From positions 33,113,299-33,177,298 of the forward strand of contig OX421498.1 of NCBI GenBank assembly GCA_949126835.1: DNA of 64,000 nt, read 5' to 3'. The DNA is from Anisus vortex (Eukaryota; Mollusca; Gastropoda; Planorbidae). Position numbers and translations under genes: made by a program. The notes beneath the pieces were generated by a model that was given only the letters and a program-made list of their open reading frames with translations, was not told the origin of the DNA and did no database searches. Of the stretch, positions 13,293 to 26,224 are shown piece after piece (positions within the stretch are counted from its first letter, which is position 1; every line of letters starts with the position of its first letter).

Positions 13293-13798
13293 ACACAGTC
13301 TACTTTATATACCGGTATATACATATATAGTTGAGACTGTCTACTTTATATACCGGTATATACATATATATAGTTGAGACTGTCTACTTTATATACCGGT
13401 ATATACATATATAGTTGAGACTGTCTACTTTATATACCGGTATATACATATATAGTTGAGACTGTCTACTTTATATACCGGTATATACATATATATAGTT
13501 GAGACTGTCTACTTTATATACCGGTCAAGGACTACTGAAGACAGGACATGCAGACTTGAATTTCTGACTTAGCTAGCTAAGGCCAGTTTTTTTAACAGTA
13601 GCGATACACTCTCTTTGTCGCGCTTATATATGAAGTAAACTATTAGTAAGTAACTAACATAATTAATGTCAATAATGTCCTTGATACCGGTATATACATA
13701 TATAGTTGAGACTGTCTACTTTATATACCGGTATATACATATATAGTTGAGACTGTCTACTTTATATACCGGTATATACATATATAGCTGAGACTGAA
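13293..13798. repeat. 41-43-bp tandem array with ATACCGGTAT palindrome
   Basis: About eight copies of a unit containing ACTGTCTACTTTATATACC, GGTATATACATATATA and GTTGAG, with length varying by TA steps. It is split by the P-like insertion at 13526-13683. The array precedes the sFRP CRD exon by about 400 bases. Confidence 0.92.
13526..13683 (+). mobile_element. 158-bp deletion derivative of the P-like element
   Basis: Nearly identical to the left end of the 2651-3789 element for about 150 bases, then jumps to only the last bases of the right end (GTCCTTG). It is flanked by perfect 8-bp duplications ATACCGGT at 13518-13525 and 13684-13691. It interrupts a tandem array whose unit contains that target. 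Confidence 0.93.
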
Positions 13799-14191
13799 GC
13801 ATGTTTATATTTGATTCTAAGTGTAATTGTTAGCATGTGTTTTAAACTGTGTGTAACCTGGATGTCCAGCCTGTAGTTAGCAGGGGTTTTAAACTGTATG
13901 TAACCTGGACGTCCAGCCCTCTGTCTGTACACTGAGAATCACTGTAAATTTGGCTAAATGTTAGCTAAATCTCACCAGTGGACGAGTATTATATTATTTT
14001 TTTAGACCCTTAAACCATTGAAATAACTATCTGAAATGCACACTTTTGATCCGAGAGCATTGACAATCAACTTATCCTTACATTGTTGATTATTTTCCTC
14101 GGGTATAACGAAGTCTCCACAGCATAATGAAGATGCCAAATTTACCGAGCACCACACTGACCATTATCTTTTCCCATGTCTCTTTGTCCAG

Positions 14192-14328
14192 GTCACTGTG
14201 TGAGGGAGTGCAAGCTGCCTGCGTGAACCGCATTAAACACTACGGCTTCGGATGGCCGGAAATGCTGAAATGTGATAAGTTCCCAATGGATAACGACATG
14301 TGTATCAAGCTGATTAATGAAGTCAAGC
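14192..14328 (+). CDS. sfrp: sFRP exon: second half of Frizzled cysteine-rich domain
   Basis: Internal coding exon of a secreted Frizzled-related protein, an extracellular Wnt-binding modulator. It reads SLCEGVQAACVNRIKHYGFG followed by WPEMLKCDKFP and DMC. This is the C-terminal half of the Frizzled cysteine-rich domain, with four of its conserved cysteines and the GFxWPxMLxCDKFP signature seen in vertebrate SFRP1/2/5. The acceptor is a pyrimidine-rich tract ending CAG at 14189-14191, and the donor is GTGAGT at 14329. The exon enters with one base completing a codon (phase 2) and leaves in phase 1, matching the next exon. In vertebrate SFRPs the whole CRD is in one exon, so here it is split just before the SLC motif. 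The upstream CRD half and signal peptide were not found in bases 1-14191. Confidence 0.93.
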
Positions 14329-14479
14329 GTGAGTAACATTGATATTTTTGAAACGTCTTATATGTAGAAACGTCATCAGATGACGTCAATGTTCACTTTT
14401 GTTGTTGCTGTAGTTGTGCTGCTTTCTTGTATTATATATATATAGTTATATATATATATATATAGCTATATTATATAAT

Positions 14480-14850
14480 ATACAAGCTAAAGTCCCCGGC
14501 TTTGCTGGGGTAAAATAAAACAGGCCTGTATAAGCTACAGATACAAATTTCATGAACTACATAGAACAGGAAGCTATAGATCTAAAAATTTTAAAACAAA
14601 TTTTTTTTTTACCGAAGGCGTTTATATTTTGTAATCAAGTTAAAAATAGGCAAGAACGAAAATTAAACGAAAATTTAAATTTCCTTGTGTTGATAAAAAA
14701 AAAAAAATTTTTAAAGTAATATTAGTTGAAATAAAAACAAATTGTTGAAAAAAAGGTATAGACTAACTGGAGAATCGAACCCGGGTCGCCCGCATAACTG
14801 GTCGAAAGGCCTACGTTATCCACTCAGCCAGCGGAGACACGTGTCCGAAA
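14480..14850 (-). mobile_element. tRNA-derived SINE, family 2
   Basis: Minus strand from about 14842: CGCTGGCTGAGTGGATAACG (A box) and GACCCGGGTTCGATTCTCC (B box), tRNA-Ser/Leu-like. The 3' flank does not pair with the 5' end as an acceptor stem, so it is not a tRNA gene. An AT-rich body follows toward 14480, where CCCCGGCTTTGCTGGGG forms a hairpin. Lies 150 bases inside the large sFRP intron. Confidence 0.7.
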
Positions 14851-16299
14851 TGAAGTCGCAAAATTAAAATATGATACAATAAGATTACGTGTCCTTGAAT
14901 TAACTAATCTAACACATAGCTTTATATATGTATATATATAGGCCTATATATATATATAAATGTTTGTGTTTCTGCTTCTTTGTGTATGTGTGTTCTGTCT
15001 GTATGTGTGTAGTTAATATCTGTGGGTATTTCAGCGTTGGTTAAATTTTCCGCTGTGTTGGTTAAACTTATGAAGCTCATTTATTTCTCAAGCTTGTCTG
15101 CTTTTTAGTTGTTTGCTGTATTGTTGGCGTTGTTGATTTGTAGACAAATGTCTGCCGTTGCTTTGTCTTTATGATGTTGTTTTTCTGGGCCGCTTGTCAG
15201 ATAGCATTAAACTGATATTTCGTTTTCTCTTCTCCGTGAAGTAGTCGCATCATGACATTAACGTCAGATTTAGTTTAGTCATACACATTTCTCCTCTTTT
15301 AAAGCATAAGACAAGTATTTGTAAGTTGAAAATAACTGAAAACATTTAGAACTATAGAAGTAATTTATGTCACACTAAAATTGAAAATAAAATTTCCATT
15401 AGGCCTAAAATACTTTATATTATTCTCGCAAAACTTTCTAGCTTTCTTTCTTGTATAGGACTACGATCTTAACTTTGGAAGAATTATTGACCCACTATCC
15501 CCCATGTTATCAAGCTTAAAGTTGCCACGCGTCCGACAAAAGGTGGACATGTCCTTCTTTTTAGCCTAATGTCCTCCGTCCGGCAGGCTAAGCTGAAAAC
15601 ATTATAACCATATTATGAAACTATAAAATGTCCGACTTTTGTAGGCCTACGATTAAAAAAATTATATTAAAACACAAAGAATACAATTAATGAAGAAGTG
15701 ATCATTTGTATTGAAAATGAATTTATAAGTATTTTTAAAGACGCTTGCAGTAGCTGTAGTCTACAAAGTTTATTTATTCAAAGTTGCCTGCAAAGTTGCT
15801 TTTCAGAGCTACTTAACAGGTGTGATTTATTCTTCTGTATCTATGGACACAATGGCTACGTGGAAGGAGTTTTTCCCTTAATATATTATCAATGGACAAA
15901 GGAAACGAACAGACTCTTAGCTATTTCTGTAGTAGGCCCTATTTGAAGATTCTGACAGTTTATGCATAGCTCTATGTAAATGCTTATGAGGATATTCTGC
16001 GAAATGTTGTCTCGTACGAGAAATAAAGATTATAATGTAATAATTATAGAATTAACTTGTGGGGGGGGGCGAGGGGAGGGGGAGAGTATTTTGAAAAAAG
16101 ATCTTTCATTGAATTTATATCTAATTTTTTTAAACTGCTGTTACTAGGTAAATTGTTAGCAACTTTCGTAATTAATTGTAGCCTACTTATTTTCGAGTTT
16201 AATCCGAAATGAGATTCAAATGAAACACTCAGTAAGCGTATGTCCTAATTTGTCCTCCCTTTTGTCTAAAACTTGGTACATAAACGTTAAGCCCATTTC

Positions 16300-16500
16300 A
16301 TCAAGTTTAACTAGAGTATCGCTTATGCAAAGATGATATATAATATCGCTTCTACAAAGTTAAACTAAAATATCGCTTCCACAAATTGAACTCTAATATC
16401 ACTTCTGCAAAGCTAAACTATAATATCGCTTCTACAAAGTTAAACTATAATATCGCTTCTAAAAAGTGGCACTATAATATCGCTTCTACAAAGTTAAAAC
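16300..16500. repeat. 27-bp tandem array, about 7 copies
   Basis: Unit AATATCGCTTCTACAAAGTT + AAACTAT, with copies at the 5' side more diverged. Confidence 0.9.
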
Positions 16501-16796
16501 TTTCTGCTAAAAACTTAGTTAAGCCAAACGTCAAGTTTTATCGGCATCAACTGTGCAGGGGAGATAATAAAAAAATAAAAGCTTAAAACAACGATTTACT
16601 ATTTCTGCAAACATTGCATTTCTGTTGTTTAAAAAAACAAACTCTGTAGCTATTTTGATCAAGTTTTACGGGCATGGAAATAAAGTTACTTTAAAACTAA
16701 ATATCTTGACTCTAAAAACCCATCCTAGGTTGAAGCTGTAGGTCTACTAGTTGATGTTTTATTTAATCTAAAATACTTGATGTATGTTGAATCTAT

Positions 16797-17772
16797 TATT
16801 ATAATGTTAACTCTAGAATGCCCGATTATGCTGTTAATTCCTGGTTATTATAATGTTGACCCTAGAATGCCCGATTATGCTGTTAATTCCTTGTCATTAT
16901 AATGTTGACCTTAGAATGCCCGATTATGCTGTTAATTCCTTGTCATTAAAATGTTGACCTTAGAATGCCCGATTATGCTGTTAATTCCTTGTCATTATAA
17001 TGTTGACCTTAGAATGCCCGATTATGCTGTTAATTCCTTGTCATTATAATGTTGACCTTAGAATGCCCGATTATGCTGTTAATTCCTTGTCATTATAATG
17101 TTGACCTTAGAATGCCCGATTATGCTGTTAATTCCTTGTCATTATAATGTTGACCTTAGAATGCCCGATTATGCTGTTAATTCCTTGTCATTAAAATGTT
17201 GACCTTAGAATGCCCGATTATGCTGTTAATTCCTTGTCATTATAATGTTGACCTTAGAATGCCCGATTATGCTGTTAATTCCTTGTCATTATAATGTTGA
17301 CCTTAGAATGCCCGATTATGCTGTTAATTCCTTGTCATTATAATGTTGACCTTAGAATGCCCGATTATGCTGTTAATTCCTTGTCATTATAATGTTGACC
17401 TTAGAATGCCCGATTATGCTGTTAATTCCTTGTCATTATAATGTTGACCTTAGAATGCCCGATTATGCTGTTAATTCCTTGTCATTAAAATGTTGACCTT
17501 AGAATGCCCGATTATGCTGTTAATTCCTTGTCATTATAATGTTGACCTTAGAATGCCCGATTATGCTGTTAATTCCTTGTCATTATAATGTTGACCCTAG
17601 AATGCCCGATTATGCTGTTAATTCCTTGTCATTATAATGTTAACTCTAGAATGCCCGATTATGCTGTTAATTCCTTGTCATTATAATGTTGACCCTAGAA
17701 TGCCCGATTATGCTGTTAATTCCTTGTCATTATAATGTTAACTCTAGAATGCCCGATTATGCTGTTAACTCA
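16797..17772. repeat. 49-bp minisatellite, about 20 copies
   Basis: Unit CATTATAATGTTGACCTTAG + AATGCCCGATTATGCTGTTA + ATTCCTTGT. Central copies are near-identical, whereas edge copies carry TTAACTCTAG or TTGACCCTAG. A single-base variant (CATTAAAATG) recurs at 16944, 17189 and 17483, i.e. 5 and 6 units apart. In the large sFRP intron. Confidence 0.97.
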
Positions 17773-18034
17773 CTACACTGATTATTTTATGTTCGAATGT
17801 AGAATCCCATGTTAATATTAAATCTAGAACCCTTAGTCAATATTAAATATCTAGAATACCTTTTTGATTTTGACGCTAGAATCCATATTCAATGTTTAAC
17901 CAAGATTCCCTGGCTTATGTTTACGTATTTATTACCTGAAAACGTTGAAACTAGATTTCCTAACCTCTAAAAATGTTCGAAGCAGAAAATACTATTACCA
18001 TAACTATAATGTTAAACTAATTGTCTCCATAGAG

Positions 18035-18455
18035 TATTCCCAATATTCCCAATTAACAAGAGTAACACCATTAGTCAAATCACTAAACCTAGAAACACTA
18101 GAGGACAGAAGGGCAAAGAGTAAAGTAGTAATAATACATAAGGCATGAAAATCTAATTTAGAAATACAACCTAATAACAACTTGTTGCAAAGCTCAGATA
18201 GGACTAAACCAATAAAGACAAAAACACTTTCCTTGTCCCTTATGCGAGAACAAATGCATATAAGTACTCTTTCTTCCCGAGTGGCATTCGGGTATGGAAT
18301 GGGTTGCCTGAAAAAAAAACAGGAAAATCAGTAACTTAACATCATTGAAAACATTAATAAAAATGCAAGACTAGACTCGGACCACGGATGGGCGTAGGAC
18401 ACAATCATCTTCTTTATAGAAGGAACGTCTGTAATGTATAAGATAAGAGTAGTAG
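18035..18455 (+). mobile_element. CR1-like LINE 3' tail
   Basis: Matches the 3' part of the 31380-32272 relic: RVTPLVKSLNLETLEDRRAK then SKVVIIHKA and a stop, followed by CTTATGCGAGAACAAATGCA, CCCGAGTGGCATTCGG, GACTCGGACCACGGATG and GAAGGAACGTCTGTAATGTA ending in ATAAGATAAG. 5'-truncated. Confidence 0.85.
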
Positions 18456-19427
18456 GGCCCACAGAGGGAAAGAGATGGGAGCGGGTGGTTGTGTGTGTAT
18501 GAGAGACAGACAGACAGACAAAGATATAGATAGATAAATAAAGAGATAGAAAGATAGATTTTGGAGACGATGATACTCGAAGATGAGCTGATAGATTATG
18601 AAAAAAAAACAACAACAACTACTGGATATGTTACCAGAATCTGATAGCATTGTAATGGAAGATTACCCAACCCCTCGCAATCCCCTCCAAACACACATAC
18701 AGACAGCCACATTAAGCACTTCCCTCCAACCCAAGGCTCACACAACCACGCGGCCTTCAAGCTCACCCCGCCACCTACCGGGCTATAATGAATGGCGCAA
18801 CATCTAGCGTAACCCTCGGGAAGAAATATAATGGGAGGGGGGGGCAATAAACTACAGGTGCGCCCCAGCCCCCCCCTCAAATCCCTAAACCCTTCGCATT
18901 CTGCACCCCCTCCCGCCCCTCCCTCCCGTTCGGTACATGTTGCATGCTTGACATTGACGGATGCATGAAACTGCTGGAACTGAGCTGGTGCAATGCGAAC
19001 CACGTGTGCAGGGGAGGAAAGTCCGGCGTGACACGTTGACACATTGTGTTGCAGACGTCATGTGACACTGACTTCTGCCCTTTTCAATCTGAAACAATGA
19101 CAAACAAATAAAGGAATTAAATCGATTTTAAAAAAAAATGAAAAGAAACTCTTATTTTTACCCATGTGTTATCTCAATACCCCGCCCCCTTCTATCTCTA
19201 TTTTTCAAAAGAGACAAAAAAAACACGTGTTGCCAACTCATAATGATTGAAAAGTATATGTTTCAAATTTCAAAGTGACTACTTTGCGCTTACCCCCCCC
19301 CCCCCCAATCCTCTACTCAACTCAGCCCCCCACCCCCCCCCAAAGTTTGTCAAGCGTGTACGGGAGCATGGCAGATTCTAGAAATGCCTCCCTCCACCCA
19401 ACTCCAGCCAAGTCCTATAAAAAGTTC

Positions 19428-19492
19428 ATTCCTCGTTGGGTTTGAACCCTAGATCTTCATGTTTATTCTACGCCCTGTCGCTTGACAATTAA
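19428..19492 (-). mobile_element. tRNA-like SINE fragment
   Basis: Minus strand has TTGTCAAGCGACAGGGCGTA and a B box-like GGGTTCAAACCC with normal spacing. Only the head is visible, in C-rich surroundings. Confidence 0.4.
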
Positions 19493-20142
19493 CCCCTCCC
19501 CCCCCTCCCAACTCAACCTCATTATATTACTATGGCAGCCTTCTGGTGCATTTGCAAAGTAATTATTTATTGAGCTGTGTTTGAAAGACAACGAGATCTA
19601 TTTCATGTATAGATTAAATTTGTTTATATGAAAGTTTTTATTGAATAAAATCAACTAATGCAGCGTTTCCCTAAGTTCCGAGTCATGACACGGTACAGAA
19701 TCACAAAAACAATAAAAAAATTAACGTTCGCAAAAAAATAAAACAAAAAAACAAGAAAAAAAGCTACAAATCCATGTTTTGTCTGTATTACAAATTCTAG
19801 ATTCTAGAGTTTTCCTGTAATGCTTCCACGAGTTTCCACGATTGTCGTTATTTCGAGTATAATTTACCAGTTTTACGAACAAGCTTATAGTAGGGAAATT
19901 AAACATATAATAAGACGGAATAAAGATATATTAAAAAATAAAAGTTATAGTAATTTGTTTAATGACTGGCATAAAAACTAGTATATATATATAATACCCG
20001 TGTCATTGAAAGTAAAAAAAAAATGAGAAAACGCTGAACTATTGCTCGAATATTTTGATGAACAGAAAATTGGGTGGAGCCTCGGCTAGTGAACGAAATC
20101 ATAAGAAATTAAAATACCGATACTATTAGACCCTATAGTAGG

Positions 20143-20192
20143 ACGCAATAATCTTCTTTACAGAAGGAGCGTCTGTAATATACAAGATAAGA
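20143..20192 (+). mobile_element. CR1-like LINE extreme 3' end
   Basis: Only the last 50 bases of the tail are present: AGGACGCAATAATCTTCTTT and GAAGGAGCGTCTGTAATATA followed by AGATAAGATAAGAT. Confidence 0.75.
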
Positions 20193-20777
20193 TAAGATAT
20201 AGTCTATGTTTGCTCTTAATGCGATATTGTTTTTAAAAACAAAAACACTTTACACCAAAGACACTCAATAACGAGCTTTCTTTTTTCAAGACACTTGAAA
20301 GTTAAAAATTAAAAGTTTTTCTTGCGGGTTGAAGTTTCCAGTTTTGAAGAGTTTAATGGCTTCCTTGCCCACAACATACTATGGGATTGTATTTCCATTA
20401 CGTTTCACAAACATACTCGCACACAACATTTTATTAAGCATGAAATTCAAACATCTAAATTACATCGGTAATAGGTAAGTTGTAAACGTTTAACACACAA
20501 ACTTATTCACTTAGAATAATAACATAATTTAAAGAAGAAATTCTACATTATTAATTTAGGTAATATGATATATGCAAGAAAAAAAAATTCAATAAATTCA
20601 ATTTTTAAAGTTCAACAATGCAGACTTTATATTAAAATTATGACGCTTTTAAATTGTTATTTAAAAAAAAAACTATTTTCATTTTACTGTGTTTTTAATG
20701 TCCTTCAATCGCCCCAAATGTTTTATATGAGTCTTTTAATTTTTATAATTACATAACATTTAGTTTCACATGAGTAA

Positions 20778-21084
20778 TTGACAAGTCTTAATAAGGCTTG
20801 GCCATTTTAATAGGTCAGGGTTTATCGTGTTCATGAACGTCCGGTTTATTTCCGGCAACACACTTCATATGATGTTTTCGTCTTTTGCTGGTGCTTGACA
20901 ATTTGAAATAAAATTTACCCCTGCAGTTTTCTCACTCGCAGAACAACCAGTAACGCAACACACATAGTCTACATGGTTTGTCAGTAAATGAACGAATAGG
21001 ACCGGAAATACTGGTAGGCCTACACTGTGAACATTTGGTTCATCATGTCATCATGCACGCATAATCATTAAGGCAATAAGTCAA
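20778..21084 (-). mobile_element. Inverted-repeat element, family B copy 1 (shortened)
   Basis: Left end TTGACAAGTCTTAATAAGG; right end CATGCACGCATAATCATTAA then a decayed AATAAGTCAA. On the minus strand near 20977-20936 the THAP start survives as VCCVTGCS and then diverges. An internal deletion removes most of the element. Confidence 0.7.
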
Positions 21085-22855
21085 GTTCGATACGTTTTAA
21101 TACATAATACAGAAGCTTAACATTAATAGCAACAATTTAACAATACTAATGCACATTCAAGGGTGACCGAAAACAACAAGACAGCCGCAATAACTAAATG
21201 CCGAAAGACACAAGAACAAAAACTAAATAACGATCGAACCATTCTCACTACATAGGCCTAGGAATCCAACACTCTGTCTACAACTTGTGAATTTAATAAA
21301 ACGTAAAAACTGTCTAAAGCTTACAATTTTCTGACACATAACATTTACTGATATTTAGAATTGTCAAACATTAAGAATTGTCTAAGGAATATAATTATTC
21401 TCAAAACTCCATTATTTTGATTCATTACATTTCCTGCACTGCATAGTACTTATATACAAATTATAAGAGCGGCATATGAATTTTTAGTATTTCTCTCTAG
21501 TAGGGCCTACTATAATGTGCCTTTATTATCTAGAATTTCCCTGCAATACTAAAGTTGGCTTCTATACATATAATTTTCCCATAATACTAAAAGTGACTTC
21601 CAATGACTAGAATGTTCCTGTAATAACTATAATACTAGGAATTGCACTCAATACCTATATTTTTCCTCTAATATTAAGAGTTTCTTTTAATATAAATAAT
21701 TTTTCTGAAATTTTGATATACCAGTTCATTTTCAACTTTATTGATTTTTTTGTTGTTGTTGTTTTTTGCATGTATTTGTCCTTGAAGAAGCTACAGGAAA
21801 AAATAATTACTCATTTACTTACAATGTAATTTTAGGTATCTTTTTAATATTATCTTCTTTCCTAGTCTAATCTCTATGTGGTTGTTTAATTGTATTTTCT
21901 TATACAGCAATCAGTTGTAAGTCTAATCATAATCCTAACCTTATTGATTCATTTCTTTTAATTATTTATTTTTTCATGTTTATATTATTTGCAATATTTA
22001 CAACAACCACACCTAAATCCAAAACAGTTTATTTAGTTTGTTTTTCAAATCTGAATGACCAAGTGGAATAAATAGATTCGAGTTTGTTTTATGATAACCA
22101 ATAAACACCGAAATTGTACTGCACCCAAAACGAAACCCTGCTTTGAAATGGGGTGAAGGGCAGAATTGGTCGGAAAGTATGATGCAAAGGCGGGCGTTTC
22201 AGGGTAGTAGAGGCCTAGTTACTCAAGTTACTGTATTTTAAATTGTATCCGTTTATCTTTATAAGACTTGTATATGTGTGTTATTGTTTTTTTTTTTTTG
22301 TGTGTTTATCTCTGTGTTTATATATATGAATGTGTTTGGCTGGTCTCTAGAGCTTTAAGAAACTTGAAAAGAAAAGAGAAAAAAACAACACAAAACGAAA
22401 CGAAAGTTGGCAAATGCTATCCCAGAATCCACTGCGTCTTATTCATTCTCTCTACCTCTTTCTCTCTGGAGACCTTACACACGATACTTTAAGAGAGAAA
22501 TACTTCCCATTGCTTCGTGTTGGCCAAAGATAATATAATCGGAATTCGCGATTCCTGTAGGAGAATCCGGTGTACTGGCAATCCTGTTTTCTTTTTGTTT
22601 TTATGGTATAGATTTCTTTTATTGTGACAAATTCACCCCGCTTAAAAAAAAACAAAAAAACATTTATTCCAACAATTTTGACAAAGTTTAACCAGTGCGA
22701 AATGATAATAAATGTGCTTACAATTTTTATACAAATCCACAGAATATAATCACATTATTCTACGTTTATATGTGTTGATTACATAATATAACGCACAGCC
22801 TTATTCTGAAATAGCAGGAAAACACGATAAGATTGTATAAATAGTCGTCGGCATT

Positions 22856-23090
22856 TTACGTCTCGTGAGACGATCCATTTCCCTTGCAGGCCCTCATGTG
22901 GCTAAAGAGGCCAATCCTGGACGTACAGGCACGGTCACACTGGCTGCAGATGAAGGTAGCGGAGGGGACGACATTGTTCTCCACCCTATTGTTTCTGGCG
23001 CGCTCCTCTCCCGCAAGCCTGGAACCTTCTTTGATTCCTGCCCTCCAATTGGGCCTACCCTGCGCCATATGTATAAATAGTATGAGTTAA
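22856..23090 (-). mobile_element. Non-LTR retrotransposon C-terminal fragment with C2H2 finger
   Basis: Minus strand: MAQGRPNWRAGIKEGSRLAG ... then FICSQCDRACTSRIGLFSHM and RAC, stop at 22856-22858. The C-x2-C...H-x3-C finger with SRIGLFSH is the typical C-terminus of a LINE reverse-transcriptase protein found in many invertebrates. It is truncated upstream by a stop and lies in the sFRP intron. Confidence 0.8.
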
Positions 23091-23382
23091 GTAAAGAGAA
23101 ACTGGATGATCTGAAACGCTTCGACCAATGGCGTAGTATACATGGTCGCAGATAGCAAAAAGATAAAACTAAAATTGTGGGAACGAGCCCATGACTTCCG
23201 GTGGATTCAGAACAAGTATTAACATTGGCAATAGATCAATCAATGTCGGTGAAATTAAGAAGTTGTGTTTGCATGAAATTATGCTCAGCTGTGGTTTTAA
23301 AAAGAAATTAAATTTGCATGTCATTTTTTTTATGTCATGCTGATTTAAATTTACAAAATGGGTTTATTAGCGTACACCAATA

Positions 23383-23729
23383 GGGCGTTTGCAATCCCGT
23401 GACAAAAAGCACGTGATTTTTGTTTACTTTGTTTAGTGGTGTACAAGTACAATGGCCTCTGTATTAATAAAGTTTCATATAGGCACGAGCTTTTTTTTAA
23501 AGATGTTTTGTGTTTTAAGTCATATTAGGATTTAAGTTGTATTATGTATGTTAAATAAAATAGGCTATTTTATTATTATCATAGACAGATCATAGACGAT
23601 GTGGGCCTATCAGTGAGTTGACTAGATATTCACCAACACTATCACTTGGCATCGTATTTGTTCCTCAAGTGGCTTCTATTTACAAATGACGTCACTAAAA
23701 AACTTAAGCTCCGCCTATTGCAAACGCTC
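23383..23729. mobile_element. TA-duplicating MITE, family C copy 1
   Basis: TA-GGGCGTTTGCAATC ... TTGCAAACGCTC-TA with matching terminal inverted repeats and TA on both sides. The interior (CACGTGAT, GTGTACAAGTA, AATGGCC, TATTAATAAAGTTT, ATAGACGATGTG) is shared with 29659-30227. Confidence 0.85.
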
Positions 23730-24239
23730 TATAGGTGTTCTCATAGTCTCTACAAATTTCTAGTAGACTACCCTTTCTCTTTAGCATTCTGAAAACTTCG
23801 TGGAAAATCAATTCTTACACTTTCTGCACCAAAACCTATAGGACAATTAGGCACGCAGGGGTGTAACTTGTTGTTTGGCATAGCGATAAAGAAGCTACAT
23901 ATTATTGCTCAGCGCTATTAATGTAATTATTGTACAAGAATTAAATTCTTCTTTAAACGCTCATCGAGTGGCTTAAGTGTATTAACCAGACCATATGATA
24001 AAGACGGACAACAGAAAACCCGGGTTATTATATACAGTCATTTCGTCTTTTTCTTTTGTTTGGATAGCTCATTTCATTCCTCTGCTGTATGTGCCCTATC
24101 TCTAGCAATGGCGCGCCAGGTGGAGTTTAATACCTATGTGTATCAAAGTATAATTTGACTATTTCACTAAACGACTTTTTTTATTACACGGATATCCAAA
24201 TTTTAGTCAGTAATATTATATAGTAATAGTATAAAGAAA

Positions 24240-24700
24240 AAACTATTACATAGTCTTCATATTCTATTTTCTGTTCATCCTGCATCTGTGTTGACTATGT
24301 GAATAACTTTATGTTTTATATTCTATATGTTCTATATTATGTGTATTCTCTAGAGCTCTATATTTTGTAGCTTTTATATTCTGTATCTTCTATATTCTAC
24401 ATGTTCTGTATTCTGTATGTAGTCCTACCATATTCCCTGCTATTCTCTTTATGTCTGGATAATATATAGTCTGTGTGTCCTATATTTTGTGTGTTCTTTA
24501 TTGTTATTTTATACGTTCTGGAGCTTTAAATTCTTTGTGTTCTAAATTATAAACATTTGTTCCATATTCTAAATATTCTATATACTTGATACATAGTATA
24601 CGTTATATGTTATGTTCTATGCTCTGTGTGTTGTTACTTCTGTAAATTCTATGTTCTGTATGTTCTAAGTTATGTATGTTCTCTAATTCTGCTGTTTTGA
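24240..24700. repeat. Degenerate TTCTATATTCTGTATG-type low-complexity tract
   Basis: Long stretch dominated by TTCTATATTCT, TCTGTATGTTCT and relatives without a fixed period; probably a decayed short tandem repeat. Confidence 0.7.
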
Positions 24701-24717
24701 ACACAGTTATAATGTCA

Positions 24718-24797
24718 TAAATACAGAGCAATATCATCCATACAGAGCAATATCATACACACAGCGCAATATCATACACACAGAGCAATATCATTAT
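24718..24797. repeat. 19-bp tandem repeat, 4 copies
   Basis: ACAGAGCAATATCAT with a 4-base spacer, four times, one copy reading ACAGCGC. Confidence 0.9.
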
Positions 24798-26224
24798 TAC
24801 CGGAGTGATTAATCGGCCACAAACGTTTTACTACAAACATCTTTAGTGTCTTATACATTATACCCTAATATATATGTCTAGGTATAAACCAGCTCTGTTA
24901 AATATAATATAAGCAGACATTTCTTAACATTGAGTCTTCTTTAAAAATGTTAGCACTAATACCGTAAGCATGGGAGGTAATCAAAGCTCATTGCAGAAGT
25001 CATGGGGCAGACTCAATGCAATGTCAATGCAAATTAGTTCTTGGCGGGTTGTTGTTTTTTCCCTTTTCTTCTGGCGTTGTGAACAACTTTATACAGCGTC
25101 TGGTGTGGGGATGGTATGGGCGGGGTTAAGGATGTTCCCCCGCGAACTTGAACTCTTAATGCCTTGACTTGACACGGCCACACCGTCAAACAGCATCCTG
25201 TTGTAATGCAATGTTTGTCATTTACGGCGCCCTCCACCCACATCTCCTCCACAACCCGGGTATTTCTGTCAGATGCTGTACGTTCTGCAATCAATCGCTC
25301 TCTAGCCCCCCCCCCCACACACACACAACTCCAAACTTCTTCTATCAATGATCCTCTCTTACTCCCTATTCCCCTACCCCTCGCCCCCCCCCTTTCGAAA
25401 CTACCCAGACTTCCACCTGCCCCCCCCCCCAGTTAGCCAGCGGAACCTACACCTGACGCCCGTCTAAGGTAGCCACATCCTTCTAGCTTGTGATAAAAAG
25501 GTATCCGACAGAGGCTTGCAGACATAAACCTTGGCCGTGTACATGTTTATAGAAGCGAATTGTTTTAATGGGTAGACATTGGAAGGAATGAGAAGAAAGG
25601 CTGTCTGTCTGTCACCTGGCATTTACAGCAATTGTGTCATTCCGATCTACGATCTGAAAGAAGAGAATATATTTGAAAAGACCAACTTGCTGAGATATTT
25701 TTTTTAAGTATTCTCTTTGACCGGAATAAATGCTTCTTTTTTAATCCCGGAAAGATGCGTCGAATGCATTCACCATCTTAACCCATGGACGTCTGAAGTT
25801 ATTGTCAGTAATATATATTATATATTATAATATATAGTATATACATGTATATAGAAAATGAAATGAGTGCGTAATGTAGTTAATTCTAATGTATTTAATT
25901 TTTCAAATATGATCATGGAATGTTTAGGGATAGCCTACCTTCAATCAAAATTGAATTACCGTCAAACTGCAAGTTTCTGACAATATTTCGTCCATAAACA
26001 GTCGACGAAAACCGAAATGAACTAAACCCGAGAAAGTTTTATACCAATTGATGTCAATCCAATAAATTATTTCTAGACACTCCAAAATTCACAACAAAAA
26101 AAAAAAAAAATTTCAAATTTATAGAGAATAAATTTATTGTTAAATACTTGAAAAAAAAAAGAAATGTTACATAAAATCAATATAAAAGGCGAGTATGAAG
26201 AACTAATGAACATGTAACATGACA

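Noticed and set aside
1..14191. Upstream sFRP first exon (signal peptide and CRD first half)
   Set aside because: No segment with the expected Cys pattern (LPN-L-H, FLC-L-P-C, PC) and a phase-2 donor was seen; probably outside the window.
14770..14845. Possible tRNA-Ser/Leu gene on the minus strand
   Set aside because: A and B boxes are good but the ends do not pair as an acceptor stem and the sequence runs on into a SINE-like body.
16797..17772. CRISPR-like array
   Set aside because: Units are contiguous with no variable spacers, in an animal intron; it is a minisatellite.
18596..19042. 148-codon minus-strand open frame
   Set aside because: Low complexity, Gly/Ser/Leu-rich, overlaps C-rich tracts, no recognisable domain or splice support.
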